Assembly: GCF_002874965.1 (NCBI RefSeq)
Contig: NZ_CP025624.1
Span: 4,836,001 to 4,900,000 of the forward strand
Source: Pseudomonas sp. NC02
GTDB taxonomy: Bacteria; Pseudomonadota; Gammaproteobacteria; Pseudomonadales; Pseudomonadaceae
Direction: 5' to 3'
DNA length: 64,000 nucleotides
Shown: piece after piece, positions 50,304-58,803 of the stretch
Numbering within the stretch: the first letter of the stretch is position 1
Layout of the letters: every line of letters starts with the position of its first letter
The notes under the pieces: model-generated
What the model was told of the DNA's origin: nothing
Databases searched by the model: none
Seen by the model: the letters and a program-made list of their open reading frames with translations, nothing else
Program-made: the position numbers and the translations under genes

Positions 50304-50638
50304 GTTTCGTCCCTCCAACCTGCAACGCCAAGTTCCCAGGCCAGGCTGCGGCGGATGGCAGCGTCCGGCTGGCGTTCACCGCTTTCGATCAGGCCCAGGT
50401 AAGACGGGCTGATGCCCACTGTGCGCGCCAGAACCTCGATGGCCAGGCCCTTGGCCTCGCGCAGGCTTCGCAGCTGCTCCAGGGGGCGCAGATCCGGTTC
50501 GGCAGTGGCTTGGCTAATGGTCGAAGCGGGAGGCGTTGGCTGTTGCTGACCGGCGGCTTTTAACAGCGCCTGATACTGAGCCCATGGCAGAACCGCATAT
50601 TCGGGCTCGCCATCCTTTGTAATTATCTGAATATCCAT
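50300..50638 (-). CDS. XRE-type helix-turn-helix regulator with antitoxin-like N terminus
   Basis: 112 aa. N-terminal segment MDIQIITKDGEPEYAVLPWAQYQALL resembles the short beta/alpha start of Phd-type antitoxins; the C-terminal half is an XRE helix-turn-helix (LRSLREAKGLAIEVLARTVG, ISPSYLGLIESGERQPD). First gene of a coupled operon; two inverted repeats lie just upstream, fitting autorepression. The gene that follows does not resemble a known toxin, so a toxin-antitoxin pair is only a possibility. Confidence 0.82.
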   Translation of the reverse strand: MDIQIITKDGEPEYAVLPWAQYQALLKAAGQQQPTPPASTISQATAEPDLRPLEQLRSLREAKGLAIEVLARTVGISPSYLGLIESGERQPDAAIRRSLAWELGVAGWRDET

Positions 50639-50660
50639 GACTGCCCCGTAGGATCACAAC

Positions 50661-50700
50661 ACTTACTTCGTAAGTACTTTCCTTAGGAGTGTAATCCTAA
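50661..50700. promoter_or_regulatory. Inverted repeats upstream of the HTH gene, likely operator
   Basis: ACTTAC-TTC-GTAAGT (50661-50675) and TTAGGA-N6-TCCTAA (50683-50700), 23-62 bp before the HTH start. TAGGATCACAAC at 50649 resembles an arm of the second repeat. Confidence 0.6.
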
Positions 50701-50735
50701 CAGCCACAAAGAGCGCAGGGGGATATTCCCAAGGT

Positions 50736-51197
50736 TCAGTTTTTTTTCAGGTGTTCTTGCGTAAGCAGCTGAGGCGTCGCAGGAAGGCGCTCAACCACCG
50801 CAAGTTTCTCGGGGAGCTGACGCTCGCGCCAGGCGCGAAAGGCGCTCAGTTCGCCGTCGAGGGTCTTCATGACCCACGCCAGCACAGCAATGTCGTCGAG
50901 CATGCCGAACACCGGGATAAAGTCCGGGATCGCGTCAATCGGGCTCAGGAAGTACATCAACCCTGCCACTACCGAAATCAGCGCCTTGGGGCTGATGGCC
51001 CGGTACTCGCCGCGCCAGTAGGCCAGGCATAAGGCCTGGAGCAGCTTGAGGTCGTCCTTGAGCTTGCCCAGCCGGTTGCCCTGGCTCGAGCCTTTGGCGG
51101 CGACCGCGAACAGCAACGTCGGCAAGCGCCCACGGCCAAGCAGGCGAGCAGCCATGGGCAGGAAGCGGGTGAAATTAAACGGGGCTTTCATCGTCAC
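50736..51197 (-). CDS. YkvA/DUF1232 family membrane protein
   Basis: 153 aa. The DUF1232 core is ISPKALISVVAGLMYFLSPI, DAIPDFIPVFGMLDDIAVLAWV (~70-110), with one hydrophobic helical hairpin; family function is unknown. Start is ATG 51197 or 51191. Two DnaA boxes in a palindrome lie 21 bp upstream. It is separated from the HTH operon by about 100 bp. Confidence 0.85.
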   Translation of the reverse strand: MTMKAPFNFTRFLPMAARLLGRGRLPTLLFAVAAKGSSQGNRLGKLKDDLKLLQALCLAYWRGEYRAISPKALISVVAGLMYFLSPIDAIPDFIPVFGMLDDIAVLAWVMKTLDGELSAFRAWRERQLPEKLAVVERLPATPQLLTQEHLKKN

Positions 51198-51217
51198 TCC
51201 AGTTCCAGGCGACAGAA

Positions 51218-51248
51218 AAGGTTATCCACACAAATTGTGGATAACCTT
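51218..51248. promoter_or_regulatory. Palindrome of two perfect DnaA boxes
   Basis: AAGGTTATCCACA-CAAAT-TGTGGATAACCTT: 13-bp perfect arms, each with the exact DnaA box TTATCCACA (51222-51230 top strand; 51236-51244 bottom strand). It lies 21 bp upstream of the YkvA gene start, where it could repress or regulate it. Confidence 0.75.
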
Positions 51249-51442
51249 GTGAACAGAGCCTATTTTCCAGGCTGAAAGCCACGTAATACAAGGCCTACAG
51301 TCAGATCGGGCGTTTTTTGCGCACATAAAAAAAACCCAAGAATTCATTGACTTGGAGATAATCTGCGTCTACCCGTACTCGGGTCTTTTATCAGACTGCT
51401 CTAGCCCGCATGGGTTCGGTTGAATTTGCCCTGGATTCAGTT
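51249..51442. other. Intergenic DNA with short hairpin
   Basis: AT-rich section with A-runs near 51330; ACCCG-TACT-CGGGT followed by CTTTT (about 51370-51388) is a weak rightward terminator-like hairpin. No gene supported. Confidence 0.45.
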
Positions 51443-51597
51443 GATCGTTCCCACGCTCTGCGTGGGGATGCCGCCTGTGGCGCTCCGCGCTTGCTGTTAG
51501 CGCTAGGCTTGAGCTATGCGCAATGGTGACGCAGAGCGTCACCGGATGCATTCCCACGCAGAGCGTGGGGACGATCGCAGAGCGTGGGAACGATCGC
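51443..51597. repeat. Palindromic repeat of the GATCGTTCCCACGC family
   Basis: GATCGTTCCCACGCTCTGCG at the left; inverted GCAGAGCGTGGGGACGATC at the right, followed by a second short copy of the right arm (GCAGAGCGTGGGAACGATC). Same family as 21497-21547; usually misread as small DUF1534 genes. Confidence 0.88.
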
Positions 51598-51611
51598 ACA
51601 GGCCAGAAACA

Positions 51612-51639
51612 ACAACGCCCCGTCGAGACGGGGCGTTGT
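51612..51639 (-). terminator. Hairpin terminator of the FKBP gene
   Basis: CAACGCCCCGTC/GACGGGGCGTTG stem directly after the minus-strand stop at 51655, followed leftward by a broken T-rich stretch (TTGTTTCT). Confidence 0.75.
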
Positions 51640-51654
51640 GTGTTCAGGCGCTGA

Positions 51655-52395
51655 TTACTTCTTGGCAGCAGGAGCCGCCGGTGCGTCAGGAGCGTCTGCC
51701 TTGGACGGGTCCTTGATGGCCAGCAGTTCCAGGTCGAATACCAGCACGGAGTTGGCTGGAATCGCCGGGCTCGGGCTCTGCGCGCCGTAGGCCAGGTCGG
51801 ACGGGATGTACAACTCGACCTTCTCGCCAACGTGCATCAGTTGCAGGCCTTCGACCCAACCTGGAATCACGCCGCTGACCGGCAGGTCAATCGGGCTGCC
51901 GCGATCCACGGAGCTGTCAAAGGTGGTGCCGTTGGTGAGCTTGCCGGTGTAGTGAACAGTCACTACGTCGGTAGGCTTGGGTTGAGCACCGTCCGCTTTC
52001 TTCACGATCTTGTATTGCAGACCGGAAGCGGTGGTGACAACGCCGTCTTTCTTGGCGTTTTCTTCGAGGAATTTCTTGCCGGCGGTTGCCGACTCTTCGC
52101 TCATCTTGGCCATACGCTCTTCAGCACGTTTTTGCAGTGCGGCGAACGCCTCGACCAGCTCGTCGTCTTTCAGCTTCTGTTCTTTCTTGCCGACGGCATC
52201 TTCGATGCCTTGGGCTACCGCTTTGGAGTCCAGGTCATCCATACCTTCTTGAGCAAGGCTTTTGCCCATGTTCAGGCCGATACCGTAGGAAGCTTTTTGC
52301 GCCGGGGTTTTCAGCTCTACGCTGGTTTGCGAATCACAACCCGCAAGTACCAGGCTAACCAGGGCCACCGCCGCCGCCAACCGATGCTGTTTCAT
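51655..52395 (-). CDS. FKBP-type peptidyl-prolyl isomerase lipoprotein
   Basis: 246 aa. Lipobox LAGC with acylated Cys20, then an FkpA-like helical dimerisation domain (~30-115; YGIGLNMGKSLAQEGMDDLD) and an FKBP catalytic domain (~125-225; VVTVHYTGKLTNGTTFDSS, VIPGWVEGLQLMHVGEKVEL, YIPSDLAYG, LVFDLELLAI). A chaperone/isomerase of the periplasm, anchored to a membrane. Ala/Pro-rich tail. Start ATG 52395 after AAGGAAA; the frame open to 52479 is upstream DNA. Confidence 0.94.
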   Translation of the reverse strand: MKQHRLAAAVALVSLVLAGCDSQTSVELKTPAQKASYGIGLNMGKSLAQEGMDDLDSKAVAQGIEDAVGKKEQKLKDDELVEAFAALQKRAEERMAKMSEESATAGKKFLEENAKKDGVVTTASGLQYKIVKKADGAQPKPTDVVTVHYTGKLTNGTTFDSSVDRGSPIDLPVSGVIPGWVEGLQLMHVGEKVELYIPSDLAYGAQSPSPAIPANSVLVFDLELLAIKDPSKADAPDAPAAPAAKK

Positions 52396-52641
52396 GCTAT
52401 TTCCTTGTTCGTGTGCCAAAAGGGCATTCGAGTAAAGTCGCGAGCTTATCAGGCGGCCACGACCAATGGCTACCGGCATGTGAGCAGGAAACTTCTGATA
52501 AGTTCACGTGTTTAAAAGCATTTTCATTCAATCCAGGGCCCTGCAACGGACGGCAGCAGCGCTGGAACGAGACTCATGGCCACTTGCCGCACTGCTGGCC
52601 TGATGGCATAAGAACGCTACAACTCGACAAGGATAGTTATC

Positions 52642-54453
52642 TTGCGCATTTTTTCCCGTGTTTTGCTGATGATTTTCATACTGCTGGGCCTGGTCCTGGC
52701 GGTGGTGCTCTATTACGTGGTCAACCCGAAGCTGCCGGTCTACGTGCCGGTGGAACAGGTGCACTATCAGGATCAATGGAGCGCCGCAGATCGCCAGACC
52801 TACTATTTCACGCCCCAGGGCACCCAGGTCAAGGGCCTGCGGTATGCCTGGTTTACCGCACTGGAGCTGCCGTTCTCCGAACAGCGTTTCGCCACGCCCG
52901 AGTACCTGGCGCGCTTCGGTTTCCTGGTAGATCCCAGGCAAGTGCCGACTGCACAAAACCCCGGCAACCTGCCGGTGGGTTTCGCCCGGCATAAAAATGC
53001 CGGCAGCAATGATGAGTTTCTCGACATCACTTGCGCCGCCTGCCACACCGGCCAGTTGAACTTCAAAGGCCAGGGCCTGCGTATCGACGGCGGCCCGGCG
53101 CAGCATGTGCTGCCGTCCAGCGTGCCGACCCTGCGCGGCGGCAGCTTCGGCCAGGCGCTGGTCGCCAGCCTTGCCTCGACCTACTACAACCCGTGGAAAT
53201 TCGAGCGCTTTGCCCGCACCGTGCTGGGCCATGACTACGACGACCAGACCGCAGCGCAACTGCGCCAGGACTTCAAGAAGTCCCTGAACAACTTCCTGAA
53301 AGTCGCCTGGAACGACACCCACCGCGGCCTCTACCCCACCGAAGAAGGCCCGGGCCGCACCGACGCCTTTGGCCGTATCGCCAACGCCAGCTTCGGCGAC
53401 GCCATTTCCCCCGACAACTACCGCATCGCCAACGCCCCGGTGGACTACCCGCAACTGTGGGACATCTGGACCTTCGACTGGGTGCAATGGAACGGCTCGG
53501 CCCAACAACCCATGGCCCGCAATATCGGCGAAGCCCTGGGCGTCGGCGCCACCCTGGACTTCTTCGACAGCGCCGGCCAGCCGCTCCAGGGCGATGCACG
53601 CTACGCCTCCAGCGTGCGGGTTCGCGACCTGAATACCATCGAAGAAACCCTGCAACGGCTCAAGCCACCCATCTGGCCCGAAGACCTGTTCGGGGCCATC
53701 GACAAACCGCTGGCCGCCCAGGGTCGCGCACTGTTCGCGGAAAACTGCGCCGGCTGCCACGTGCCAGCGGTGTCCCAGGTCGATGGCCGCCCGGTGCGAC
53801 AATTGAAAATGCTCCCGGTGGAGGTGATCGGCACCGACCCCGCTACTGCCAACAATATCGCTGACCACCGCTTCGACCTCAGCGCCCTGCAATGGGACCC
53901 GGCGGAGTTGGCGAAAATGAACGTCGAACTGCACCCCACGCCCACCGAGCCGCTGGACCTGCGCAGCCTCTCTTCAGCCAAAGGCCTGGCCTACATCACC
54001 GCCTTTGTCGAAGACCACGCCTACCGTGCCGCCGGTGTGACACCTGCCGAACGCCCGCGCCTGGACGGCTTCGGCCTGCCGATCGGCGTACGCGAATTGC
54101 GTGCCTACAAGGCACGGCCCCTGGCCGGGGTGTGGGCGACACCGCCGTTCCTGCACAACGGCTCGGTGCCGACGATCTACCAATTGCTCTCGCCTCAGGA
54201 CGAGCGCAGCCCGACCTTCTATAAAGGCACCTTCGAATACGACCCGCGCCACCTGGGCTATCAAACCGCCGCGTTCCCCAACGCGTTCCTGTTCGATACG
54301 CGCATCACCGGCAACCACAACAGCGGCCACGAATTCCGTGCCGGGCAGCGTGGCAACGGGGTGATCGGCCGAGGCTTGCTGCCCCAGGAACGCTGGGCGC
54401 TGCTGGAATATTTGAAAGTGCTGGGCGGCCCGCTGGAACAGCAACTGCCCTGA
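52642..54453 (+). CDS. Membrane-anchored di-haem cytochrome c (RoxA/cytochrome c peroxidase-like)
   Basis: 603 aa. One N-terminal membrane helix (~5-28) places the rest in the periplasm. Two haem-binding CXXCH motifs: CAACH (~132) and CAGCH (~370). Also GVWATPPFLHNGSVPTIYQLL near the C terminus, as in di-haem peroxidase/RoxA relatives. Likely a redox enzyme or electron carrier; reaction unknown. TTG start at 52642 with AAGGA 8-9 bases ahead; the next ATG, at 52669, would cut into the membrane helix. Probably co-transcribed with the catalase-like gene 31 bp on. Confidence 0.87.
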   Translation: MRIFSRVLLMIFILLGLVLAVVLYYVVNPKLPVYVPVEQVHYQDQWSAADRQTYYFTPQGTQVKGLRYAWFTALELPFSEQRFATPEYLARFGFLVDPRQVPTAQNPGNLPVGFARHKNAGSNDEFLDITCAACHTGQLNFKGQGLRIDGGPAQHVLPSSVPTLRGGSFGQALVASLASTYYNPWKFERFARTVLGHDYDDQTAAQLRQDFKKSLNNFLKVAWNDTHRGLYPTEEGPGRTDAFGRIANASFGDAISPDNYRIANAPVDYPQLWDIWTFDWVQWNGSAQQPMARNIGEALGVGATLDFFDSAGQPLQGDARYASSVRVRDLNTIEETLQRLKPPIWPEDLFGAIDKPLAAQGRALFAENCAGCHVPAVSQVDGRPVRQLKMLPVEVIGTDPATANNIADHRFDLSALQWDPAELAKMNVELHPTPTEPLDLRSLSSAKGLAYITAFVEDHAYRAAGVTPAERPRLDGFGLPIGVRELRAYKARPLAGVWATPPFLHNGSVPTIYQLLSPQDERSPTFYKGTFEYDPRHLGYQTAAFPNAFLFDTRITGNHNSGHEFRAGQRGNGVIGRGLLPQERWALLEYLKVLGGPLEQQLP

Positions 54454-54484
54454 CCCAACCGACTTCGCAGAAAAGGATTTTTAA

Positions 54485-55615
54485 ATGCTCGCTCGACTTT
54501 GGCTGCGCCTCGGCGCGTTTCTCGGCAAGACCCTGTTGTGGCTGGTGGGCCTGGGCCTGCTGGGCTGGTTGCTGTCCACCCTGTGGTTTGCCTGGCAGCA
54601 CAGCGGCCCGGTATCGCCGGATGAACAGATCCCGCCGGGTGAAGCGGCCATGACCCAGGGCATCATCCAGACCGCCGTGCGCATCGTCGACCAGCACCGC
54701 GAAGGCACGCGTTACCTGCGGGATGCGCATGCCAAGGCCCATGGCTGCGTGAAGGCCGAGGTCAGCGTACTGGCGGACCTCGACCCGGCCCTGCGCCAGG
54801 GCGTGTTCGCCGAGCCGGGCAAGACCTGGCAGGCGATGATGCGACTGTCCAACGGCAATGCGTATCCGCAGTTCGACAGCATCCGGGATGCCCGGGGGAT
54901 GGCGATCAAGTTGCTGGACGTGCCAGGCAAACAGCTGCTGGCGGATCAGCAGGCGCGGGGTGAGCAGGACTTTGTGATGTTCAGCCATCCGAATTTTTTC
55001 GTCAGTGATGTGGCGGAGTATGCGCAGAACGTTTCGGCTCAGGCCGATGGCAAGAAAGTCATGGCGTTTTTCCCCGGGGTGGATCCGCGCAGTTGGCAGG
55101 TGCGGCATTTGTTTATCGCGCTGGCGACGTTGGCGCCGCCGCCGGTGAGTCCTACGCAGACGACGTATTTCTCGGTGTCGCCGTATAAGTTTGGGGCGGC
55201 GAATGCGAAGTTTCGGGTGGCGCCGGATCCCCAGGGGTGTCCTGCGTATGTGCTGCCTGAACAGAATCAGGACCTGCCGAACTTTTTGCGCAGTGCGTTG
55301 AATCAGCAATTGTCGACGGACCGGGTGGCGGCGTGTTTTGTGTTGCAGATTCAGCGGCAGAATCCGCAGAAGTTCATGCCGATCGAGGACACCAGCATTG
55401 AATGGAAAGAGAGTGATGCGCCGTTTGAGACGGTGGCCAAGGTGGTGATTCCGGCGCAGGATTTTGATACGCCGGCGTTGAACCTGGCTTGTGATAATCA
55501 GTCGTTTAATCCGTGGTTTGGGGTGGAGGCGCATCGGCCGATTGGGGGGATTAATCGGTTGCGTAAGGCGGTGTATGAGGCGGTCAGTGATTATCGGCAT
55601 AGCCGGAATTTGTAG
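54485..55615 (+). CDS. Membrane-anchored catalase-fold haem protein
   Basis: 376 aa. N-terminal membrane helix (~14-36), then a shortened catalase-like haem domain: distal His region RDAHAKAHGCVKAEV (~79), MMRLSNGNAYPQFDSIRDARGMAIKLL, DFVMFSHPNFFVSD, and a C-terminal RKAVYEAVSDYR holding the RxxxY haem-ligand Tyr. Related to catalase/SrpA-type proteins acting in the periplasm. Paired with the di-haem cytochrome, which suggests a two-protein redox system for peroxide or lipid-derived substrates (inference). ATG follows AAGGA. From about 54850 the sequence turns very G/T-rich up to element D. Confidence 0.88.
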   Translation: MLARLWLRLGAFLGKTLLWLVGLGLLGWLLSTLWFAWQHSGPVSPDEQIPPGEAAMTQGIIQTAVRIVDQHREGTRYLRDAHAKAHGCVKAEVSVLADLDPALRQGVFAEPGKTWQAMMRLSNGNAYPQFDSIRDARGMAIKLLDVPGKQLLADQQARGEQDFVMFSHPNFFVSDVAEYAQNVSAQADGKKVMAFFPGVDPRSWQVRHLFIALATLAPPPVSPTQTTYFSVSPYKFGAANAKFRVAPDPQGCPAYVLPEQNQDLPNFLRSALNQQLSTDRVAACFVLQIQRQNPQKFMPIEDTSIEWKESDAPFETVAKVVIPAQDFDTPALNLACDNQSFNPWFGVEAHRPIGGINRLRKAVYEAVSDYRHSRNL

Positions 55616-55631
55616 CTCCGCGGTGTTGGGG

Positions 55632-56430
55632 ACATATCCGTTATTTGGGTGATGGCTTATATCGGTTCCGCTCTTACAGCGGCTCACTTTTGAAAAGCGC
55701 AAAAGTAAGCAAAACGCTCTTGCCCCACCACTCGGCACCTCGCCTAGGCTCGGTGTGCCCTCACTCCGGCTTTGGACCGTGGGCCGCCGTCATGGGCCAT
55801 CCTTGGCCCAGGACGGCTAACCCGGCGTCCTGCCGGGTTACCCACGCTCCAAAGCCTGCGTTCGGCCAGCGTGGTTTAACGGGGCGCCTAAGATCAAGAT
55901 CAAAAGCAGATCAAGAGCACAGCGGCCTACCGGCCGGCTTGAGTGTTGTAAATCAAAAGCTAAAGCGGGCACGGTCCAAATGTGGGAGCGGGCTTGCTCG
56001 CGAAGGTCGTTAACGATGACGCGGGCATTCTGGATGAACGCGGCGCTCTCAGGTTTTTCGCGAGCAAGCCCGCTCCCACAGAAAAGCAGCTCTGCTTTCG
56101 CTCTGGATCTTGCTTTTGCTTTTAACACTCAAGCCGGCCGGGAGGCCGCTGTGCTTTTGCTTTTGATTTTGATCTGACTGCCCCAATAAGCCCGAGGCCG
56201 AACGCAGGTATTGCGGAGCGGGTAAACCGGCAGGACGCCGGTTTAGCCGCGCCGGGCCATGGATGGCCCGTCGCGGCGGCCCGCGGAGTAATGCCGGAGT
56301 GAGGGAACACCGAGCACTAGCGAGGTGCCGACAGGCGGGGCAGAGCCCTTTGCTTACTTTGGGGCTTTTCCAAAGTGAGTCGCTGTAAGAGCGAAACCAT
56401 AAGTAGCCGTTACCTAAAAAACGGATATAC
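55632..56430. repeat. Composite palindromic element, copy D
   Basis: About 799 bp, same orientation as A: ends ACATATCCGTTATT and ACGGATATAC, left arm with TTACAGCGGCTCACTTTTG, a REP doublet at 55982-56079, right arm of the second type (AAACCGGC/GCCGGTTT hairpin). Nearly identical, in inverse orientation, to copy C, 12 kb away. No ORF with a start signal. Confidence 0.9.
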
Positions 56431-56560
56431 ACACAACAGCCACGTAAAGATTCCGTATAGATTCAACCCCAGCCGTAACGTTTAAGTCGTCTCTATTGAG
56501 CAACTAATCCCCCCTCCACTACTGTGACCTCCACCCCAATAACCCCCGCAGGAAGTCATC
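56431..56560. other. Intergenic DNA between element D and a small membrane-protein gene
   Basis: About 130 bp; A/C-rich top strand. It must hold the promoter of the small gene at 56561, but no clear -35/-10 was recognised. Confidence 0.4.
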
Positions 56561-56677
56561 GTGGAAAGTTCAACTTTAGGCATGATCGTCCTCTCAATGA
56601 TCGCCCTGTTCGGCGCCGCCGCGTTTTGCTTCGAACAACTCGCCACCCGCGAATCAAAGAAAAAGAAAGCCAAATAA
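56561..56677 (+). CDS. Small membrane protein, 38 aa
   Basis: Reads MESSTLGMIVLSMIALFGAA, then AFCFEQLATRESKKKKAK: one hydrophobic helix and a lysine-rich cytoplasmic tail. GTG start with AGGAAG 7 bases ahead. A strong terminator follows 35 bp later, so it looks like an independent short transcript rather than part of the kdp leader. Unrecognised; plausible real gene. Confidence 0.65.
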   Translation: MESSTLGMIVLSMIALFGAAAFCFEQLATRESKKKKAK

Positions 56678-56712
56678 GCTGATCATCAAAAGCAGCAAAA
56701 CCCCAGTGCTTC

Positions 56713-56746
56713 AAGGGATACCCCGCCCCCGGGTTATCCCTTTTTT
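56713..56746 (+). terminator. Rho-independent terminator before kdpF
   Basis: AAGGGATA ... TATCCCTT stem with inner CCC/GGG pairs, followed by six T residues. It separates the 38-aa gene from the kdp operon. Confidence 0.9.
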
Positions 56747-56879
56747 CCGTTCGCCCACCCCACCGCCCTCTATACACCGTCTTAATGCCCAAACCCGCAA
56801 TCAGTGCCCGAACTTGATACCCAACCTCTTAACCTCCCCGCGTCCGCAATCGCGGCTTATTAATCAGGGGAGTTCCACC

Positions 56880-56978
56880 GTGCTCACACTCAAGTTCATC
56901 TATATCGCCAGCGGCCTATGCGCCGTCGGGCTGTTCGCTTATCTGGGCTACGCCCTCATTCGCGCCGAAAAGTTCTAG
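56880..56978 (+). CDS. kdpF: Potassium pump small subunit KdpF
   Basis: 32 aa, one membrane helix (begins MLTLKFIYIASGLCAVGLFA and ends IRAEKF), the usual KdpF length and ending. KdpF stabilises the KdpABC complex in the inner membrane. GTG start with GGGGAG 8 bases ahead. First gene of the kdp operon; its promoter should lie in 56747-56879, after the terminator. Confidence 0.85.
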   Translation: MLTLKFIYIASGLCAVGLFAYLGYALIRAEKF

Positions 56979-56989
56979 GGAGCCCCACC

Positions 56990-57073
56990 ATGTACGACAT
57001 GATTTTTGTAGGCCTCTCCCTGGTGTTTTTCGCCGCGACAACCATGGCCATTGTCGCCATGGGCAAGATTTGA
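56990..57073 (+). CDS. Second small membrane peptide in the kdp operon, 27 aa
   Basis: Reads [20 protein letters not shown] then IVAMGKI: one membrane helix. ATG 56990 is preceded by GGGAG; it lies 11 bp after kdpF and 13 bp before kdpA. It is not an obvious KdpF copy by sequence, but position and shape suggest an extra small subunit or a coupling peptide. Confidence 0.65.
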   Translation: MYDMIFVGLSLVFFAATTMAIVAMGKI

Positions 57074-57086
57074 ACGGAGCCTCGAC

Positions 57087-58793
57087 ATGCTAAGCACTTT
57101 GCTGGAATTTGCGCTGGTCCTGGGGTTGATGACCGGGCTCGCCGTGCTGATGGGCAAGTGGCTGACCCGGGTGTTTACCGGAACCCGCCACGCCCTGCCG
57201 GAACGTTATACCTATCGCCTGCTGGGCATCGACCCGCTGGAAACCATGAGCTGGGCCCGCTACGGCTCGGCCCTGTTGCTGTCGAACGCCGCGATGATGG
57301 TGCTCGGCTATCTCATCCTGCGGTTACAGGCCGTCATGCCGATCAACCCACTCGGGCTGGCCGCACAAACCCCGGACCTGGCGTTCAATACCGCCGCTTC
57401 CTTTATCACCAACACCAACTGGCAGGCGTACTCGGGCGAAACCAGCCTGTCGAACTTCAGCCAGATGGCAGTAATCACCTTCCTGATGTTCGTCGGCGCC
57501 ACCTCGGGCGTGGTCGCCGCAGCCGGTTTTATCCGTGGCCTGAGTCGCTCAAGCTCGGCGGATATCGGCAACTTCTGGGTCGACTTCACCCGCACCCTGT
57601 ACCGCGTGATGCTGCCGCTGTGCGTGGGCATGGCCCTGGTGTATGTGTGGCAAGGCATGCCGCAGACCTTTTCCTCCCAAGCCCTGGCCACCACCCTGGA
57701 AGGCGCGCAGCAACAACTGATTGTCGGCGCCGTGGCGAGCTTTGAATCGATCAAGCATATCGGCACCAACGGCGGCGGCTTCTTCAGCATGAACGCCGCG
57801 CACCCGTTCGAAAACCCGACCCCGCTGACCAACGCCCTGCACATCCTCAGCATGTTGCTGATCCCGTCGGCGCTGACCTACACCTTCGGCAGCATGCTGC
57901 TCCAACGCCGTCAGGGCTGGGTGTTTTTCGGCACCTTCCTGGTGATGTTCTTAGGCTTTCTCGCGCTGGTGTACGGCGCCGAGCAAAACGGCAACCCGCT
58001 GCTGACCCAGGCCGGTGCCAACCAGACGCTGTCCATCGAACAAAGCGGCGGCAATATGGAAGGCAAGGAACTGCGCTTCGGCATTGCCGACAGCAGCCTG
58101 TTTATCGCCACCACCACCGCGGCCACCACCGGCTCGGTCAACGCGATGCATGACTCATTGACCCCCATGGGCGGCTTCGTGCCCCTGGCGCAGATGATGC
58201 TCAACTGCGTGTTCGGCGGCGACGGCGTGGGCTTTATCAACCTGATCCAGTACGCGCTGCTGACGGTGTTCCTGGTGGGCATGATGATCGGCCGCAGCCC
58301 GGAATTCCTCGGCAAGAAGATCGAGGCTCGGGAGATAAAACTGGTGATGCTCTCGGTGCTCGCGCACCCCATCAGCATCCTCGGTTTCACCGCCCTCGCC
58401 GCCCTGTGGCCCGACACCATGGCCAGCCTGAATAACCTCGGCCCCCACGGTTTCAGCGAGGTGCTCTACGCCTACACCTCGGGCACCGCCAACAACGGTT
58501 CGGCGTTCGCCGGGCTGAACGCCAATACGCCGTTCTTCAACACCACCATTGGCCTGGCGATGCTGGTCGGGCGCTTCTTCACCATGCTGCCGATGCTCGC
58601 CGTGGCCGGTTCCCTGGCGATGAAAAAGACCGTGCCTGCCGGCGCCGGCACCATCCCCACCGCAACCCCGCTGTTCATGGTGCTGGTGGTGTTTGTGGTG
58701 CTGGTGGTGGGCGGCCTGACTTTCCTGCCGGCGCTCGCGCTCGGTCCGCTGGTGGAGCAACTGCAGTTGCTGTCCGGCCAGACGTACAACTAA
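57087..58793 (+). CDS. kdpA: Potassium-transporting ATPase subunit A
   Basis: 568 aa, about ten membrane helices; the K+-selective channel-like subunit. Selectivity-filter-like repeats are visible: [43 protein letters not shown] and [21 protein letters not shown] use ATG 57087 (CGGAG ahead); the frame open back to 57051 runs into the small upstream gene. It is followed directly by kdpC, not kdpB. Confidence 0.95.
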   Translation: MLSTLLEFALVLGLMTGLAVLMGKWLTRVFTGTRHALPERYTYRLLGIDPLETMSWARYGSALLLSNAAMMVLGYLILRLQAVMPINPLGLAAQTPDLAFNTAASFITNTNWQAYSGETSLSNFSQMAVITFLMFVGATSGVVAAAGFIRGLSRSSSADIGNFWVDFTRTLYRVMLPLCVGMALVYVWQGMPQTFSSQALATTLEGAQQQLIVGAVASFESIKHIGTNGGGFFSMNAAHPFENPTPLTNALHILSMLLIPSALTYTFGSMLLQRRQGWVFFGTFLVMFLGFLALVYGAEQNGNPLLTQAGANQTLSIEQSGGNMEGKELRFGIADSSLFIATTTAATTGSVNAMHDSLTPMGGFVPLAQMMLNCVFGGDGVGFINLIQYALLTVFLVGMMIGRSPEFLGKKIEAREIKLVMLSVLAHPISILGFTALAALWPDTMASLNNLGPHGFSEVLYAYTSGTANNGSAFAGLNANTPFFNTTIGLAMLVGRFFTMLPMLAVAGSLAMKKTVPAGAGTIPTATPLFMVLVVFVVLVVGGLTFLPALALGPLVEQLQLLSGQTYN

Positions 58794-58803
58794 GGACACG
58801 TTG

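Noticed and set aside
50300-50638. Firm toxin-antitoxin call for the HTH operon
   Set aside because: The partner protein does not resemble a known toxin; left as a possibility only.
51443-51597. Small DUF1534-like proteins in the GATCGTTCCCACGC repeats
   Set aside because: The frames are by-products of the palindromic repeat and lack ribosome sites.
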